This document shows positions 6,829-14,423 of a stretch of DNA of 33,120 nucleotides, in pieces. Below the pieces are notes generated by a model. The model had not been told where the DNA came from and did no database searches. It saw only the letters and a list, made by a program, of their open reading frames with translations. Within the stretch, counting starts at the first letter, position 1, and every line of letters begins with the position of its first letter. Position numbers and translations under genes: made by a program. This stretch comes from a bacterium (GTDB taxonomy: Bacteria; Patescibacteriota; Minisyncoccia; UBA6257; 1-14-0-10-44-23), in the NCBI GenBank assembly GCA_030699515.1, contig JAUYME010000066.1:1-33120 (forward strand). The letters are read 5' to 3'.

Positions 6829-8631
6829 ATGGCACTGAATAATATAAGAAATTTTTCAATCCTCGCCCACATTGACCATGGCAAGTCCACCTTAGCTGAC
6901 CGAATGTTGGAGGTGACTAAAACTGTAGAGGCTCGCAAGATGAAGGAGCAGATTTTGGATTCAATGGATTTGGAACGCGAGCGCGGAATTACAATAAAAA
7001 TGGCACCGGTACGGATGGAATACAACTATCAACGCGAATATATCCTCAACTTGATTGATACTCCCGGTCACAGTGATTTTAGTTACGAGGTAAGCCGGGC
7101 AATGCAGGCTGTAGAGGGCGCCATTCTTTTAGTGGATGCAACACAGGGGATTCAGGCACAAACTTTGGCCAACTTTGAAAATGCGAAGAAGGTGGGGCTG
7201 AAAATGATTGGGGTGGTTAACAAGGTAGATGTTGCGGCAGAAGCCCAGGTAGACAGCGCAATTTTAGATTTAGCAGAGCTTTTGGGAGTAGATACAGACG
7301 AAATAATTAAAGCCAGCGGAAAGACTGGTGAAGGGGTGAATGAAATTTTAAATAGGATTGTAGAGGTGGTACCTGCGCCAACTGAAAAAGAATACAAAAC
7401 AAAGGCAGCGCGAGCATTAATTTTTGATAGTGAATACGATGAGCATAGAGGGGTAATTGCTTTTGTGCGGGTATTTTCCGGCAGGTTTGATATTAATGGA
7501 AATTACAGCTTTGTTGCCACAGGGGCAAAATTTAAGGCAAAGGATATCGGATACCTGAAGCCAAAATTTACAACAAACGATGTAATTGAAAATGGGGAGA
7601 TTGGTTATATAGCGACCGGGATTAAGGATCCGGATGCTTTAAAAATTGGAGATACGGTTTCCAATTCAAGCAGTGGGGAGGGTTTGGCGCTTCCGGGCTA
7701 TCAAGATGTTATGCCGGTAGTGTTTGTGAGCTTTTATCCGGAAGATGCAAGTGATTATAACGATTTTGTGAAGGCGCTTTCTAAGCTTCGGCTTTCTGAC
7801 AGTGCGCTGGTTTTTGAGCCGGACAAAAGTGAAGTGTTGGGCAGGGGATTTAAGGGCGGATTTTTAGGCCGGCTTCACTTTGAGATTGTGAGCGAGCGAA
7901 TTGAGCGAGAATTTGACATTGAAACAATTTCATCTTTTCCATCTGTGGCTTATCGAGTAAAGCTTCGTAATACTGATGATTGGATGATTGTAAATAATCC
8001 TAAAGATTTTCCGGATGATTATAGCGAAGTAGAGGAGCCAATGGCTCAAATTGAAATTTTGACTAAGAGTGAATATTTGGGAGCAATTATGGGGCTCTCT
8101 GACTTGTATAGGATAAGTGCAATGCATACGGAAAATGTCGGTTCGGAACGGATTAGGGTTTCTGCAAAATTGCCGCTGGCTGATTTAATTTCTGATTTTG
8201 ACGATAGGTTAAAGAGTGTGAGTGCCGGATTTGCGTCTTTGAGCTATGAATTATCCGGCTATTCCCCGGGTGAACTTGGCAAAATGGAAATTCTTGTTGC
8301 AGAGGCGGTTGTACCCGGACTCACCAGAATTTTGCCTAAGGAAGATATTGAAAGAGAGGGAAGACGGACTGTAGAGAAACTGAAAGATCTTTTACCAAAA
8401 CTTCAATTTAAGCAGGCCATTCAAGCTAGATGCAAAGGAAGAATAATTGCGCGAGAAACTTTGCCTGCGCTAAAGAAAGATGTTACCGGCTACTTGTATG
8501 GCGGAGATATTACCCGTAAGCAAAAGCTTTGGAAGAAGCAAGCGAAAGGAAAGAAGAAGCTTTTGGAGCGCGGAGCCGGAAGCCAAGTGCATGTTCCTGC
8601 TAATGTGTTTAAGGAACTACTGAAGAAATAG
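6829..8631 (+). CDS. lepA: Elongation factor 4 (LepA), ribosome-associated GTPase
   Basis: A 600-residue translational GTPase. G1 is AHIDHGKST, the effector region ends SMDLERERGITIK, G3 is DTPGHSDF, and G4 is NKVD. Later domains include GFKGGFLGRLHFEIVSERIEREFD, and the LepA-specific C-terminus CKGRIIARETLPALKKDV then YGGDITRKQKLWKKQAKGKK. This tail separates it from TypA/BipA and EF-G. LepA acts on stalled or assembling ribosomes and can back-translocate tRNA in vitro. It follows the winged-helix gene and its second palindrome by about 40 nt, which may bring it under that regulator. DTPGHSDF has Ser where most LepA have Val. Confidence 0.93.
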   Translation: MALNNIRNFSILAHIDHGKSTLADRMLEVTKTVEARKMKEQILDSMDLERERGITIKMAPVRMEYNYQREYILNLIDTPGHSDFSYEVSRAMQAVEGAILLVDATQGIQAQTLANFENAKKVGLKMIGVVNKVDVAAEAQVDSAILDLAELLGVDTDEIIKASGKTGEGVNEILNRIVEVVPAPTEKEYKTKAARALIFDSEYDEHRGVIAFVRVFSGRFDINGNYSFVATGAKFKAKDIGYLKPKFTTNDVIENGEIGYIATGIKDPDALKIGDTVSNSSSGEGLALPGYQDVMPVVFVSFYPEDASDYNDFVKALSKLRLSDSALVFEPDKSEVLGRGFKGGFLGRLHFEIVSERIEREFDIETISSFPSVAYRVKLRNTDDWMIVNNPKDFPDDYSEVEEPMAQIEILTKSEYLGAIMGLSDLYRISAMHTENVGSERIRVSAKLPLADLISDFDDRLKSVSAGFASLSYELSGYSPGELGKMEILVAEAVVPGLTRILPKEDIEREGRRTVEKLKDLLPKLQFKQAIQARCKGRIIARETLPALKKDVTGYLYGGDITRKQKLWKKQAKGKKKLLERGAGSQVHVPANVFKELLKK

Positions 8632-8702
8632 GTTATAGGTAATAGTTTATAGGTTATAGAGAAAACAAGAAAGGATAGGGAATAGTAAGAAAAATAAAGC
8701 CA

Positions 8703-8877
8703 CCACAATCGCACTATGCCGCGGCACAGTGCGATTGTGGGGAGTGGTGTGGTGGGTGGTTAACAAGGTGGTTAACCGCTATAAAGGCTAGAAAGCCTCA
8801 TGAATACTGGGCTTTTGGGCTGTTTAAAAAAGAATTATATAATTTATTATGTAATAAATTATATAATTCTTTTTTTT
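8703..8877. repeat. Hairpin / GGTGGTTAAC iteron / AT-palindrome element, copy A
   Basis: The stretch after lepA (8632-8951) has no gene. It starts with micro-repeats (TATAGGTAATAG type), then a 13-bp hairpin (CCACAATCGCACT 8703-8715 with 8728-8740, inner TGCC-GC-GGCA), two GGTGGTTAAC motifs 12 nt apart, GCCTCATG, and an almost perfect AT-rich palindrome with 19-bp arms (8831-8870) flanked by A6 and T8. The same order is seen at 32120-32361. The AT palindrome with its T-run should work as a terminator in both directions. Confidence 0.75.
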
Positions 8878-8890
8878 GGGAAGTCTTATT

Positions 8891-8927
8891 AAAAAGCGGA
8901 ACCGGCGGCCCTGGAGAGGGTCGCCGG
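8891..8927 (-). terminator. Terminator of the 78-aa GC-rich cistron
   Basis: An 11-bp GC-rich stem (8902-8912 with 8917-8927, loop of 4) followed on the minus strand by GTTCCGCTTTTTAAT. Confidence 0.75.
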
Positions 8928-8951
8928 CGCGCGGATGGAGGGTGGGGCTAG

Positions 8952-9188
8952 CTAGCAAACAGAGTGTCCCTTGTTGATCCACTCGTCGAGCTCTTGCTGT
9001 CGAGGGTCGAAGTGGCAGGTGCCTCCGACCTCGCGCCGACAGATAGGGCAGTTTTGCATGTGCTCTATCAGTCGCCGACCAGCAGGATCTGTCGTCTGCT
9101 CGATGGTCTTGGCCGATGGCAATCTGGGGAAGTAGAGGATTTCTCCTTCCGTCGGTCGCCGATCTTGGGGAGAAGGCTGGTCCACCAT
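8952..9188 (-). CDS. GC-rich orphan cistron, 78 aa, CPIC motif
   Basis: ATG at 9188, stop TAG. Hydrophilic protein with no signal peptide or membrane helix. It has a CPICRREVGGTCHF section (Cys-x-x-Cys, then Cys and His) about residues 47-60, which could bind one metal ion, and a single Cys as last residue. A GGAG lies about nine bases before the ATG, and a GC-rich terminator follows at 8927-8891. Codons are clearly richer in G and C than in lepA or murB on either side, suggesting different origin or different selection. No family recognised; metal binding is inferred only from the motif. Confidence 0.6.
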   Translation of the reverse strand: MVDQPSPQDRRPTEGEILYFPRLPSAKTIEQTTDPAGRRLIEHMQNCPICRREVGGTCHFDPRQQELDEWINKGHSVC

Positions 9189-9240
9189 GGATGGTCTCCA
9201 TTATTCCAGAACCGTCTGGAGCCGTCTTTTCGGATGCGTG

Positions 9241-9359
9241 AAAAGAAAAACGCCCGCTCGGGAAGCGGGGCTTATCTAGATTCTACTTATAAACAAGGCT
9301 CGCCTCTCGATCAGGAGTTATTAATAATACTAATAATGTTTAATTGAGGAAGGCTCATG
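9241..9359 (-). ncRNA. Small minus-strand transcription unit, possibly with a 15-codon leaderless ORF
   Basis: Promoter on the minus strand: TTGAAC (9394-9389), 17 bp, TAACAT (9371-9366). Seven bases later an ATG (9358) opens a 15-codon frame, MSLPQLNIISIINNS, stop TGA at 9311. A hairpin (AGCGGG/CCCGCT, 9269-9253) followed by GTTTTTCTTTT ends the unit. The -10 to ATG spacing of 7 is the same as in two longer leaderless genes in this window. It could be a small RNA or a microprotein message. Confidence 0.35.
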
Positions 9360-9398
9360 CGGTTGATGTTAGCAGATTTATTGATAGCGTTCAACTGC

Positions 9399-9520
9399 TT
9401 GATTTTTGCGTGAATGTGTGCTATAGTGTTTTTGTAATGAGTATAGATTTACTTTGCGGGATATCGACGAAGTAGATTTCATTCAATTTGTGGCAAAGAA
9501 GACCTTTCGGGGTCTTTTTT
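9399..9520 (+). ncRNA. Small plus-strand transcription unit (promoter to terminator about 90 nt)
   Basis: Promoter TTGATT (9399-9404), 17 bp, TATAGT (9422-9427), with the start site near 9434. A 12-codon frame (MSIDLLCGISTK, 9437-9475) opens almost at once. Terminator AAGACC-TTTCGG-GGTCTT plus T-run at 9499-9520. It runs divergently from the unit at 9359-9241. Nothing known recognised. Confidence 0.4.
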
Positions 9521-9522
9521 GT

Positions 9523-9740
9523 TTGTTTTGTATAGCCCCTCTCCCTCCATAAAACTTCTTTATTCAAGGCAAAGTTTCTCTACTATTTTCTTCATTAGAA
9601 ATGCTCGCCGATACACTCATTGGTATCGCCTGTGCTTTCCAATTTCGAAAATACTATGAAAATTGCCTTGCCTAAAATATTTCATGAAGGCAAAGGGGCT
9701 TTGCTAATAAATAACGAAGGAAGAGTGACAAAATTTCAGT
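9523..9740. other. Intergenic region with imperfect inverted repeats, no gene seen
   Basis: CAAGGCAA (9565-9572) can pair with TTGCCTTG (9663-9670), GCAAAG (9569-9574) with CTTTGC near 9699, and AGCCCCT near 9534 with AGGGGCT near 9695; some pairings exclude each other. A GATAC-8-GATAC-complement hairpin lies near 9610-9628. No convincing ORF on either strand. Confidence 0.4.
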
Positions 9741-9876
9741 TTGACAGCGTTTAATATAGAAGTGCTATAATTTCATAACCTAGAGTGTTGTGAGGGCTGT
9801 CGCTAGCGTATACTCATTAAACACAAATTGTATTGGAGCTCATACGTGACGGCCCTCACAGAATTCTAGGTTTTTT
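9741..9876 (+). promoter_or_regulatory. murB leader: promoter followed by long hairpin and T-run
   Basis: TTGACA (9741) and TATAAT (9766) with a wide 19-bp spacer drive a short RNA. It folds into one long hairpin: CCTAGA (9779-9784) with TCTAGG (9865-9870), GTGAGGGC (9790-9797) with GCCCTCAC (9852-9859), and CGTAT with ATACG nearer the loop. The stem is followed by TTTTTT (9871-9876) and murB starts only 15 nt later. This is either an attenuator in the murB leader or a separate ~95-nt hairpin RNA. No known riboswitch class recognised. Confidence 0.55.
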
Positions 9877-9891
9877 GTTACTCTATTTTAT

Positions 9892-10833
9892 ATGCTCGAA
9901 GAAAACGTTTATTTGTCAGATCATAGTAATTTTAAAATTGGCGGGCCGGCCAAGTTTTTTGCGCTGGTTAAAACAGAGGGTGAGGCGGTGCAGGCGGCGC
10001 GTGAGGCAAAAGAAAAGGGCCTGCCCATCTTTATTTTGGGCGGGGGAACAAATATTTTAATTCCGGACGAGGGGCTTGAGGCGGTAGTAATTAAGACCGG
10101 CTTTGGCGGGATTAGTTTGGAGGAAGGCAACAAGCTTAGGGTGGGTAGCGGAGTTTTAGTTTCTGATTTGCTTAATTTTTGTATTGAAAATGAGTTTTCC
10201 GGCTTTGAGTGGGCGGGCGGGCTGCCCGGTACTGTGGGTGGCGCGGTATTTGGCAACGCGGGGGCTTTTGGCGGTGAAATTAAGGACAACTTGCTCTCGG
10301 TAAAGGCCATTGATTTAGGCGCAGAAAAACCAAAGATGGAAACATACGATCATGGTCAATGCTGTTTTGAATATCGGAATAGCTTTTTTAAGAAAAACTC
10401 GCTTAATGGGAAGAGGATGATGATTCTTGAAGTTCTTTTTCAAATGCAAAAAGGGAATAGGGAGGAGATTAAGGAGCGGATTCAGGAAAAAATTGATTAT
10501 CGGGAAAGCAGGCAGCCTTTGGAATATCCAAATATTGGCAGTATTTTTAAAAACATTTCTTGGGATAGTTTATCTGGCGAGTTGCAGGAGAAATTTAAAG
10601 ATGTAAAAAAGACAGATCCATTTGATGTTTTGCCGACTGCGGCAGTTATTCACGATGCGGGGCTTAAGGAAATGAGAGTAGGGGGAGCGATGGTGAGCCC
10701 GAAGCATCCGAATTTTATTATCAACTTTGACCGAGCAACTGCCAAAGAGATTAACGAGCTGGCAAATAAGGTGAAGGAAAAAATTGAGGAAATGTATGGG
10801 ATAGAGCTGGAGCGAGAAGTAATATTTTTGTAG
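9892..10833 (+). CDS. murB: UDP-N-acetylenolpyruvoylglucosamine reductase
   Basis: This FAD enzyme reduces UDP-GlcNAc-enolpyruvate to UDP-MurNAc with NADPH, the second committed step of peptidoglycan synthesis. The 313-residue protein has the FAD-binding half (LSDHSNFKIGGPAKFF, FILGGGTNIL, GVLVSDLLNF, WAGGLPGTVGGAVFGNAGAF) and the MurB C-terminal domain with YRNSFF, RESRQPLEYPNIGSIFKNI (catalytic Ser in GSIFKN), AAVIHDAGLKEMRVGGAMVS, HPNFIIN and a late glutamate in IELEREV. It is the type with the YRxS motif (type I/II, not the short type III). Length is normal. Together with glmS at 16916 it shows that wall precursors are made. Possibly controlled by the hairpin in its leader. Confidence 0.95.
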   Translation: MLEENVYLSDHSNFKIGGPAKFFALVKTEGEAVQAAREAKEKGLPIFILGGGTNILIPDEGLEAVVIKTGFGGISLEEGNKLRVGSGVLVSDLLNFCIENEFSGFEWAGGLPGTVGGAVFGNAGAFGGEIKDNLLSVKAIDLGAEKPKMETYDHGQCCFEYRNSFFKKNSLNGKRMMILEVLFQMQKGNREEIKERIQEKIDYRESRQPLEYPNIGSIFKNISWDSLSGELQEKFKDVKKTDPFDVLPTAAVIHDAGLKEMRVGGAMVSPKHPNFIINFDRATAKEINELANKVKEKIEEMYGIELEREVIFL

Positions 10834-10965
10834 CTTACGAACATAACGAACTAAGACAGCGAACTACGAACCGGGCAACAAAAGCAGTGCTGCAACGTTT
10901 ATGTTAGGACGGGCTTTTGCTATAATGCTAGTGAATCTAATTTATAAAAAATAAATCTTTACGGG

Positions 10966-11304
10966 ATGAAAATTCAAATCAAGGCTACGAATTTGGAGTT
11001 GACTCCTCCAATGAAAACTTATATTGAAGAAAAGATTGGCTCAATAGAGAAAGGGTTGAAGCGTTACGATGAGAATAATTCTCTAATTGCAGCGGTAGAG
11101 ATTGGTAGAACCAGCAACCACCATCATAAAGGTGATGTGTATTATGCTGAAGTTACACTTCCTTTGCCGGATAAAGTTTTAAGAGCAGAAGTGACAGATA
11201 ACGAAATTCATTTGGCCGTTAATAAGGCAAAGGGGATAATCAATAGAGAGCTTAGAAAATACAAGACTGCGCGTATATTTAAATTTAAGAGACGCAGAAA
11301 ATAG
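10966..11304 (+). CDS. hpf: Ribosome hibernation promoting factor, short form (HPF/RaiA family)
   Basis: A 112-residue protein of the S30AE family: MKIQIKATNLELTPPMKTYI at the N-terminus, then IAAVEIGRTSNHHHKGDVYYAEVTL and a very basic C-terminus (KFKRRRK). Such proteins bind the decoding centre of 30S subunits and keep ribosomes inactive in slow growth. There is no C-terminal dimerisation domain, so it is a short HPF or YfiA type. A TATAAT lies at 10921-10926, and a clear intrinsic terminator follows at 11308-11340, so it is transcribed alone. Which subfamily name (hpf or raiA) applies cannot be settled here. Confidence 0.88.
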   Translation: MKIQIKATNLELTPPMKTYIEEKIGSIEKGLKRYDENNSLIAAVEIGRTSNHHHKGDVYYAEVTLPLPDKVLRAEVTDNEIHLAVNKAKGIINRELRKYKTARIFKFKRRRK

Positions 11305-11307
11305 AGG

Positions 11308-11340
11308 GATGCCCTTCCGATTGTAAGAAGGGCATCTTTT
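11308..11340 (+). terminator. Terminator of hpf
   Basis: A 10-bp perfect stem (GATGCCCTTC with GAAGGGCATC) and TTTT. It ends 18 nt before secA. Confidence 0.9.
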
Positions 11341-11358
11341 CTGTATTCTAGGAAAGTT

Positions 11359-13761
11359 ATGTTAAAGAACTTGTTTGCCAGCAAAACACCAAAGTTGGAC
11401 AAGCGTTTTAATCGTTTAGTAGAGCGAGTTAATGCTTTGGAAGAAGATATTAAAAAGCTTAGCGACAGCGAGCTTTCTTTAAAGACAGCTGAATTCAAGA
11501 AAGCGCTTGCAGAGGGAAAGAGCCTTGAAGAGCTAAAGCCGGAAGCTTTTGCCGTGGTCAGAGAAATGGCTTGGCGAAGTCTGCACCAGCGCCATTATGA
11601 TGTACAGCTAATTGGTGGTGCGGTGCTTCAGGAAGGAAGCATTGCGGAGATGAGAACCGGAGAAGGAAAAACCTTGATGTCTACTTTGGCAATTTATTTA
11701 AATGCGCTTGAGGAGAAGGGCGTTCACGTTGTAACGGTAAACGAATATTTGGCAAAACGTGACACGGTTTGGATGGGGCAAATTTATCATGCTCTTGGGT
11801 TGAAGGTAGCCTGCTTGGTTCATCAAGGTGCATTGCTTTACGATCCGGATTTCAAGCTTAGCGAAGAAGAAAGGAAAAAGCTGGATGAGGAAAGAGATGT
11901 AACCGGAAGCTTTGAGGTGCAAGAAGATTTTTTGCGCCCCATTTCAAGGCGCGAGGCCTACGAGGTAGACATTACTCATGGAACCAATCACGAATTTGGT
12001 TTTGATTATTTGAGAGACAATTTATCCACAAGGAAAGAGGCGAAAGTTCAGCGCGGACAGCATTTTGCCATTATTGACGAGGTGGACAGCATTTTAATTG
12101 ATGAGGCGCGCACTCCTTTAATTATTTCCGCGCCGGACGAAAAAAGCAGTGAATACTATAAAACTTTTGCAAAAATTGCAGCCCGTTTAAACAAAGGAGA
12201 GGATTATGAGGTGGACGAAAAGCTAAGAGCGGTTTCCATTTTGGAGCCGGGCATAGACAAGGTAGAAAAAGCTTTGGGAATTAAAGATTTGTACAGTGAT
12301 AAGAACTTGCGCCTTACCCACTATCTTCAGGAGTCACTAAAAGCTTACGGAGTTTTCCAAAACGACAAAGACTATGTTGTAAAAAACGGGGAAATTATTA
12401 TTGTGGATCAGTTTACCGGACGATTAATGCAGGGCCGGCGATATTCAGGAGGGCTACATCAGGCAATTGAGGCAAAGGAGGGGGTTTTGGTAAACGCGGA
12501 AAGCAGAACCTTGGCATCTGTTTCCATTCAGAATTACTTCAGGCTCTACCGCAAGCTTGCCGGAATGACGGGAACAGCAGAAACAAGCGCTGAAGAATTT
12601 CATAAGGTTTATGGCCTTGAAGTAATTGTTATTCCAACAAACCAGCCGGTGGTCAGAAAAGATATGCCGGATCTAATTTATAAAACAGAGCAGGGCAAGT
12701 ACAATGCCATTGTTGAAGACATAGGAAAGCGCACTGCAAAAGGCCAGCCGGTGCTTATTGGAACTGTTTCTATTGAGAAGAACGAAGAGCTTGGCCGAGC
12801 ATTAAGAACTGCTGGAATCAAACACGAGATTTTGAATGCCAAAAATAACGTTAGTGAAGGTGCAATTATTGCCCAAGCCGGAAGGAAATCTGCGGTTACT
12901 GTGGCAACCAACATGGCTGGTCGTGGTGTAGACATTGTTTTAGGGGGCTCTCCTTATAAAAAAGAAAAAGCCAGTGAGGTGATAGAGGCTGGAGGGCTTC
13001 ATGTTATCGGTACAGAGCGTCACGAAAGCCGGCGCATTGATAACCAGCTTAGAGGGCGAAGTGGTAGGCAGGGAGACCCGGGGTCTAGCCAATTCTTCCT
13101 TTCTTTGGACGATGATTTGATGCGTGTTTTTGGTGGCGAGCGAATTAGGAATATGATGGAGCGCTTTAAGCTTCCGGAAGATCAGCCAATTCAGGCCGGG
13201 GTTGTGACCAAGTCGCTTGAAAGTGCGCAAAAACGAGTAGAGGGAAACCACTTTGATGCCAGAAAGCATTTGCTTGATTACGATGATGTGATGAACAAGC
13301 AAAGGATGGCGCTTTACAGAAGGCGGGATGCATTTTTAGAGCAGGGAGTGCATCCTCAGATTCTTGGAACCTTGGATTTATTCTGGATGGAGCACCTTGA
13401 GCAGATGGAAGCTTTGCGCGATTCTGTGCGTCTTAGAGCGGTTGGACAGAAAGATCCGCTGGTTGAGTACCGACGTGAAGGCCAGCAAATGTTTGACGCG
13501 CTTCTACAAGACTTTGAAACTTGGTATGAGGAAAATAAGGAGCGGTTAGAAAAGCTTCAGAATGGTGAAGCGGAAGAGGCGACAGTTGTTGAAGAAGAGA
13601 AGATGCAATTTCAGCATCCTGATGTGCAGAACGTTGGTGCGAACGAACCCAAGCAGCCAATTAAGGGCGAAGAGAAGGTTGGCAGGAACGATCCATGCCC
13701 ATGCGGAGCGAAAAAGTCAGACGGAACGCCGGTTAAGTACAAACATTGTCATGGGAAGTAG
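11359..13761 (+). CDS. secA: SecA preprotein translocase ATPase, lacking the helical wing region
   Basis: The motor of Sec export. Walker A is MRTGEGKT (residues 98-105), DEVDSILIDEART is the DEAD-box Walker B, and GVHVVTVNEYLAKRD, FGFDYLRDNL, TNMAGRGVDI and QLRGRSGRQGDPGSS are classic SecA motifs. The tail VGRNDPCPCGAKKSDG with KYKHCHG is the zinc-binding SEC-C motif that contacts SecB or the ribosome. At 800 residues it is shorter than usual. After YDDVMNKQRMALYRRRDAF the sequence jumps almost directly to LDLFWMEHLEQMEALRDSV, so the roughly 100-residue stretch containing the helical wing domain is missing. The start ATG 11359 gives the normal N-terminus. The end overlaps the following Nudix gene by 11 nt. 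Confidence 0.95.
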   Translation: MLKNLFASKTPKLDKRFNRLVERVNALEEDIKKLSDSELSLKTAEFKKALAEGKSLEELKPEAFAVVREMAWRSLHQRHYDVQLIGGAVLQEGSIAEMRTGEGKTLMSTLAIYLNALEEKGVHVVTVNEYLAKRDTVWMGQIYHALGLKVACLVHQGALLYDPDFKLSEEERKKLDEERDVTGSFEVQEDFLRPISRREAYEVDITHGTNHEFGFDYLRDNLSTRKEAKVQRGQHFAIIDEVDSILIDEARTPLIISAPDEKSSEYYKTFAKIAARLNKGEDYEVDEKLRAVSILEPGIDKVEKALGIKDLYSDKNLRLTHYLQESLKAYGVFQNDKDYVVKNGEIIIVDQFTGRLMQGRRYSGGLHQAIEAKEGVLVNAESRTLASVSIQNYFRLYRKLAGMTGTAETSAEEFHKVYGLEVIVIPTNQPVVRKDMPDLIYKTEQGKYNAIVEDIGKRTAKGQPVLIGTVSIEKNEELGRALRTAGIKHEILNAKNNVSEGAIIAQAGRKSAVTVATNMAGRGVDIVLGGSPYKKEKASEVIEAGGLHVIGTERHESRRIDNQLRGRSGRQGDPGSSQFFLSLDDDLMRVFGGERIRNMMERFKLPEDQPIQAGVVTKSLESAQKRVEGNHFDARKHLLDYDDVMNKQRMALYRRRDAFLEQGVHPQILGTLDLFWMEHLEQMEALRDSVRLRAVGQKDPLVEYRREGQQMFDALLQDFETWYEENKERLEKLQNGEAEEATVVEEEKMQFQHPDVQNVGANEPKQPIKGEEKVGRNDPCPCGAKKSDGTPVKYKHCHGK

Positions 13762-14164
13762 AAGAAAAAACGCAGCTTTTTTGCCTTATAGGTTTGTAGA
13801 TGGACACTTGTGTGTCTTTTTGCAAAGGAGAGACTTAGATGCAAAAAGGCACCCGGATTTGTTTGGCTTATTTGGAGGTGGAATAGAAGAGGGTGAGACC
13901 GTTGAGCAGGGGCTAATGCGTGAGGTAAAAGAAGAGTTGAATTATAGTCCTAAAGGTTGCAAGTATTTTACGCATTACGAATCCAGCGAGCACATAGAGG
14001 ACGTTTTTGTTTGTGAGGTGGATGAAAATTTTGAAAATGAAATTGAAATTATTGAAGGCCAGTACGGGAAATATTTTAAAAAAGAGGAAATTTTAGCGGA
14101 GAAGGAGATGATGGAAGGTGCGAGGGCTATTTTGTTAGAATTTTTTGAAAAGTATGGAAAATAG
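13751..14164 (+). CDS. Nudix hydrolase
   Basis: About 137 residues from ATG 13751, which overlaps the secA stop (ATGGGAAGTAG). The Nudix box is GGIEEGETVEQGLMREVKEE, matching G-x5-E-x7-RE-U-x-EE, although the usual final Gly is Asn (EELNY). The box binds Mg2+ and cleaves nucleoside diphosphates linked to another moiety. N-terminal strand: NAAFLPYRFVDGHLCVFLQRRD. The substrate cannot be inferred. An upstream extension in frame would overlap secA by 200 nt and is not credible. It forms an overlapping operon with secA, the cupin and the VTT gene. Confidence 0.88.
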   Translation: MGSRRKNAAFLPYRFVDGHLCVFLQRRDLDAKRHPDLFGLFGGGIEEGETVEQGLMREVKEELNYSPKGCKYFTHYESSEHIEDVFVCEVDENFENEIEIIEGQYGKYFKKEEILAEKEMMEGARAILLEFFEKYGK

Positions 14165-14423
14165 AGAGAAAATAAAGAAAAAATTGACAGCGGATGGGTA
14201 CGCAACGATTTACGAGTATGACGACGGCCCGGGAGAAAAATTTTCAGAGCATAGCCATGAAGGTGAGCAGCTGATGTTTATCATGGCTGGAGAAATGAAA
14301 GTAGAGATGAACGGCAAAACTTACAGATTAAAGTTTGGGGACAGTTTGCTTTTTCCAGCAAATGCTTTGCACAGTGCAAAGATTGGTGCTCAAGGTTGTA
14401 GCTATATTGTTGGAGAAAAATGA
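14154..14423 (+). CDS. Small cupin-domain protein
   Basis: A single cupin_2 domain of about 89 residues. The metal-binding pattern is visible: EHSHEGEQLMFIMAGEM (HxH...E) and, in the second motif, FPANALHSAK with a conserved His. Such single-domain cupins are metal-dependent enzymes or sugar/ligand sensors; the function is not decided. ATG 14154 overlaps the Nudix stop in the sequence ATGGAAAATAG, the same 11-nt arrangement as between secA and Nudix. Its end overlaps the next gene by ATGA. Translation of the four genes is therefore probably coupled. Confidence 0.85.
   Translation: MENREKIKKKLTADGYATIYEYDDGPGEKFSEHSHEGEQLMFIMAGEMKVEMNGKTYRLKFGDSLLFPANALHSAKIGAQGCSYIVGEK

Noticed and set aside
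6829..8631. TypA/BipA as name for the GTPase
   Set aside because: The C-terminus (CKGRIIARETLPALKKDV, YGGDITRKQKLW) is specific for LepA/EF4.
8703..8877. Replication origin because of iterons beside an AT-rich palindrome
   Set aside because: A second copy exists at 32120-32361, no dnaA is near, and the AT part has the form of a terminator.
8824..9201. Alternative 125-codon minus frame METIHGGPAFS...
   Set aside because: It runs through the terminator and the AT palindrome and has arginine-rich random composition; the 78-codon frame has a ribosome site and stops before the terminator.
13562..13750. Longer start for the Nudix gene
   Set aside because: It would overlap secA by 200 nt; ATG 13751 gives the family N-terminus and a normal short overlap.
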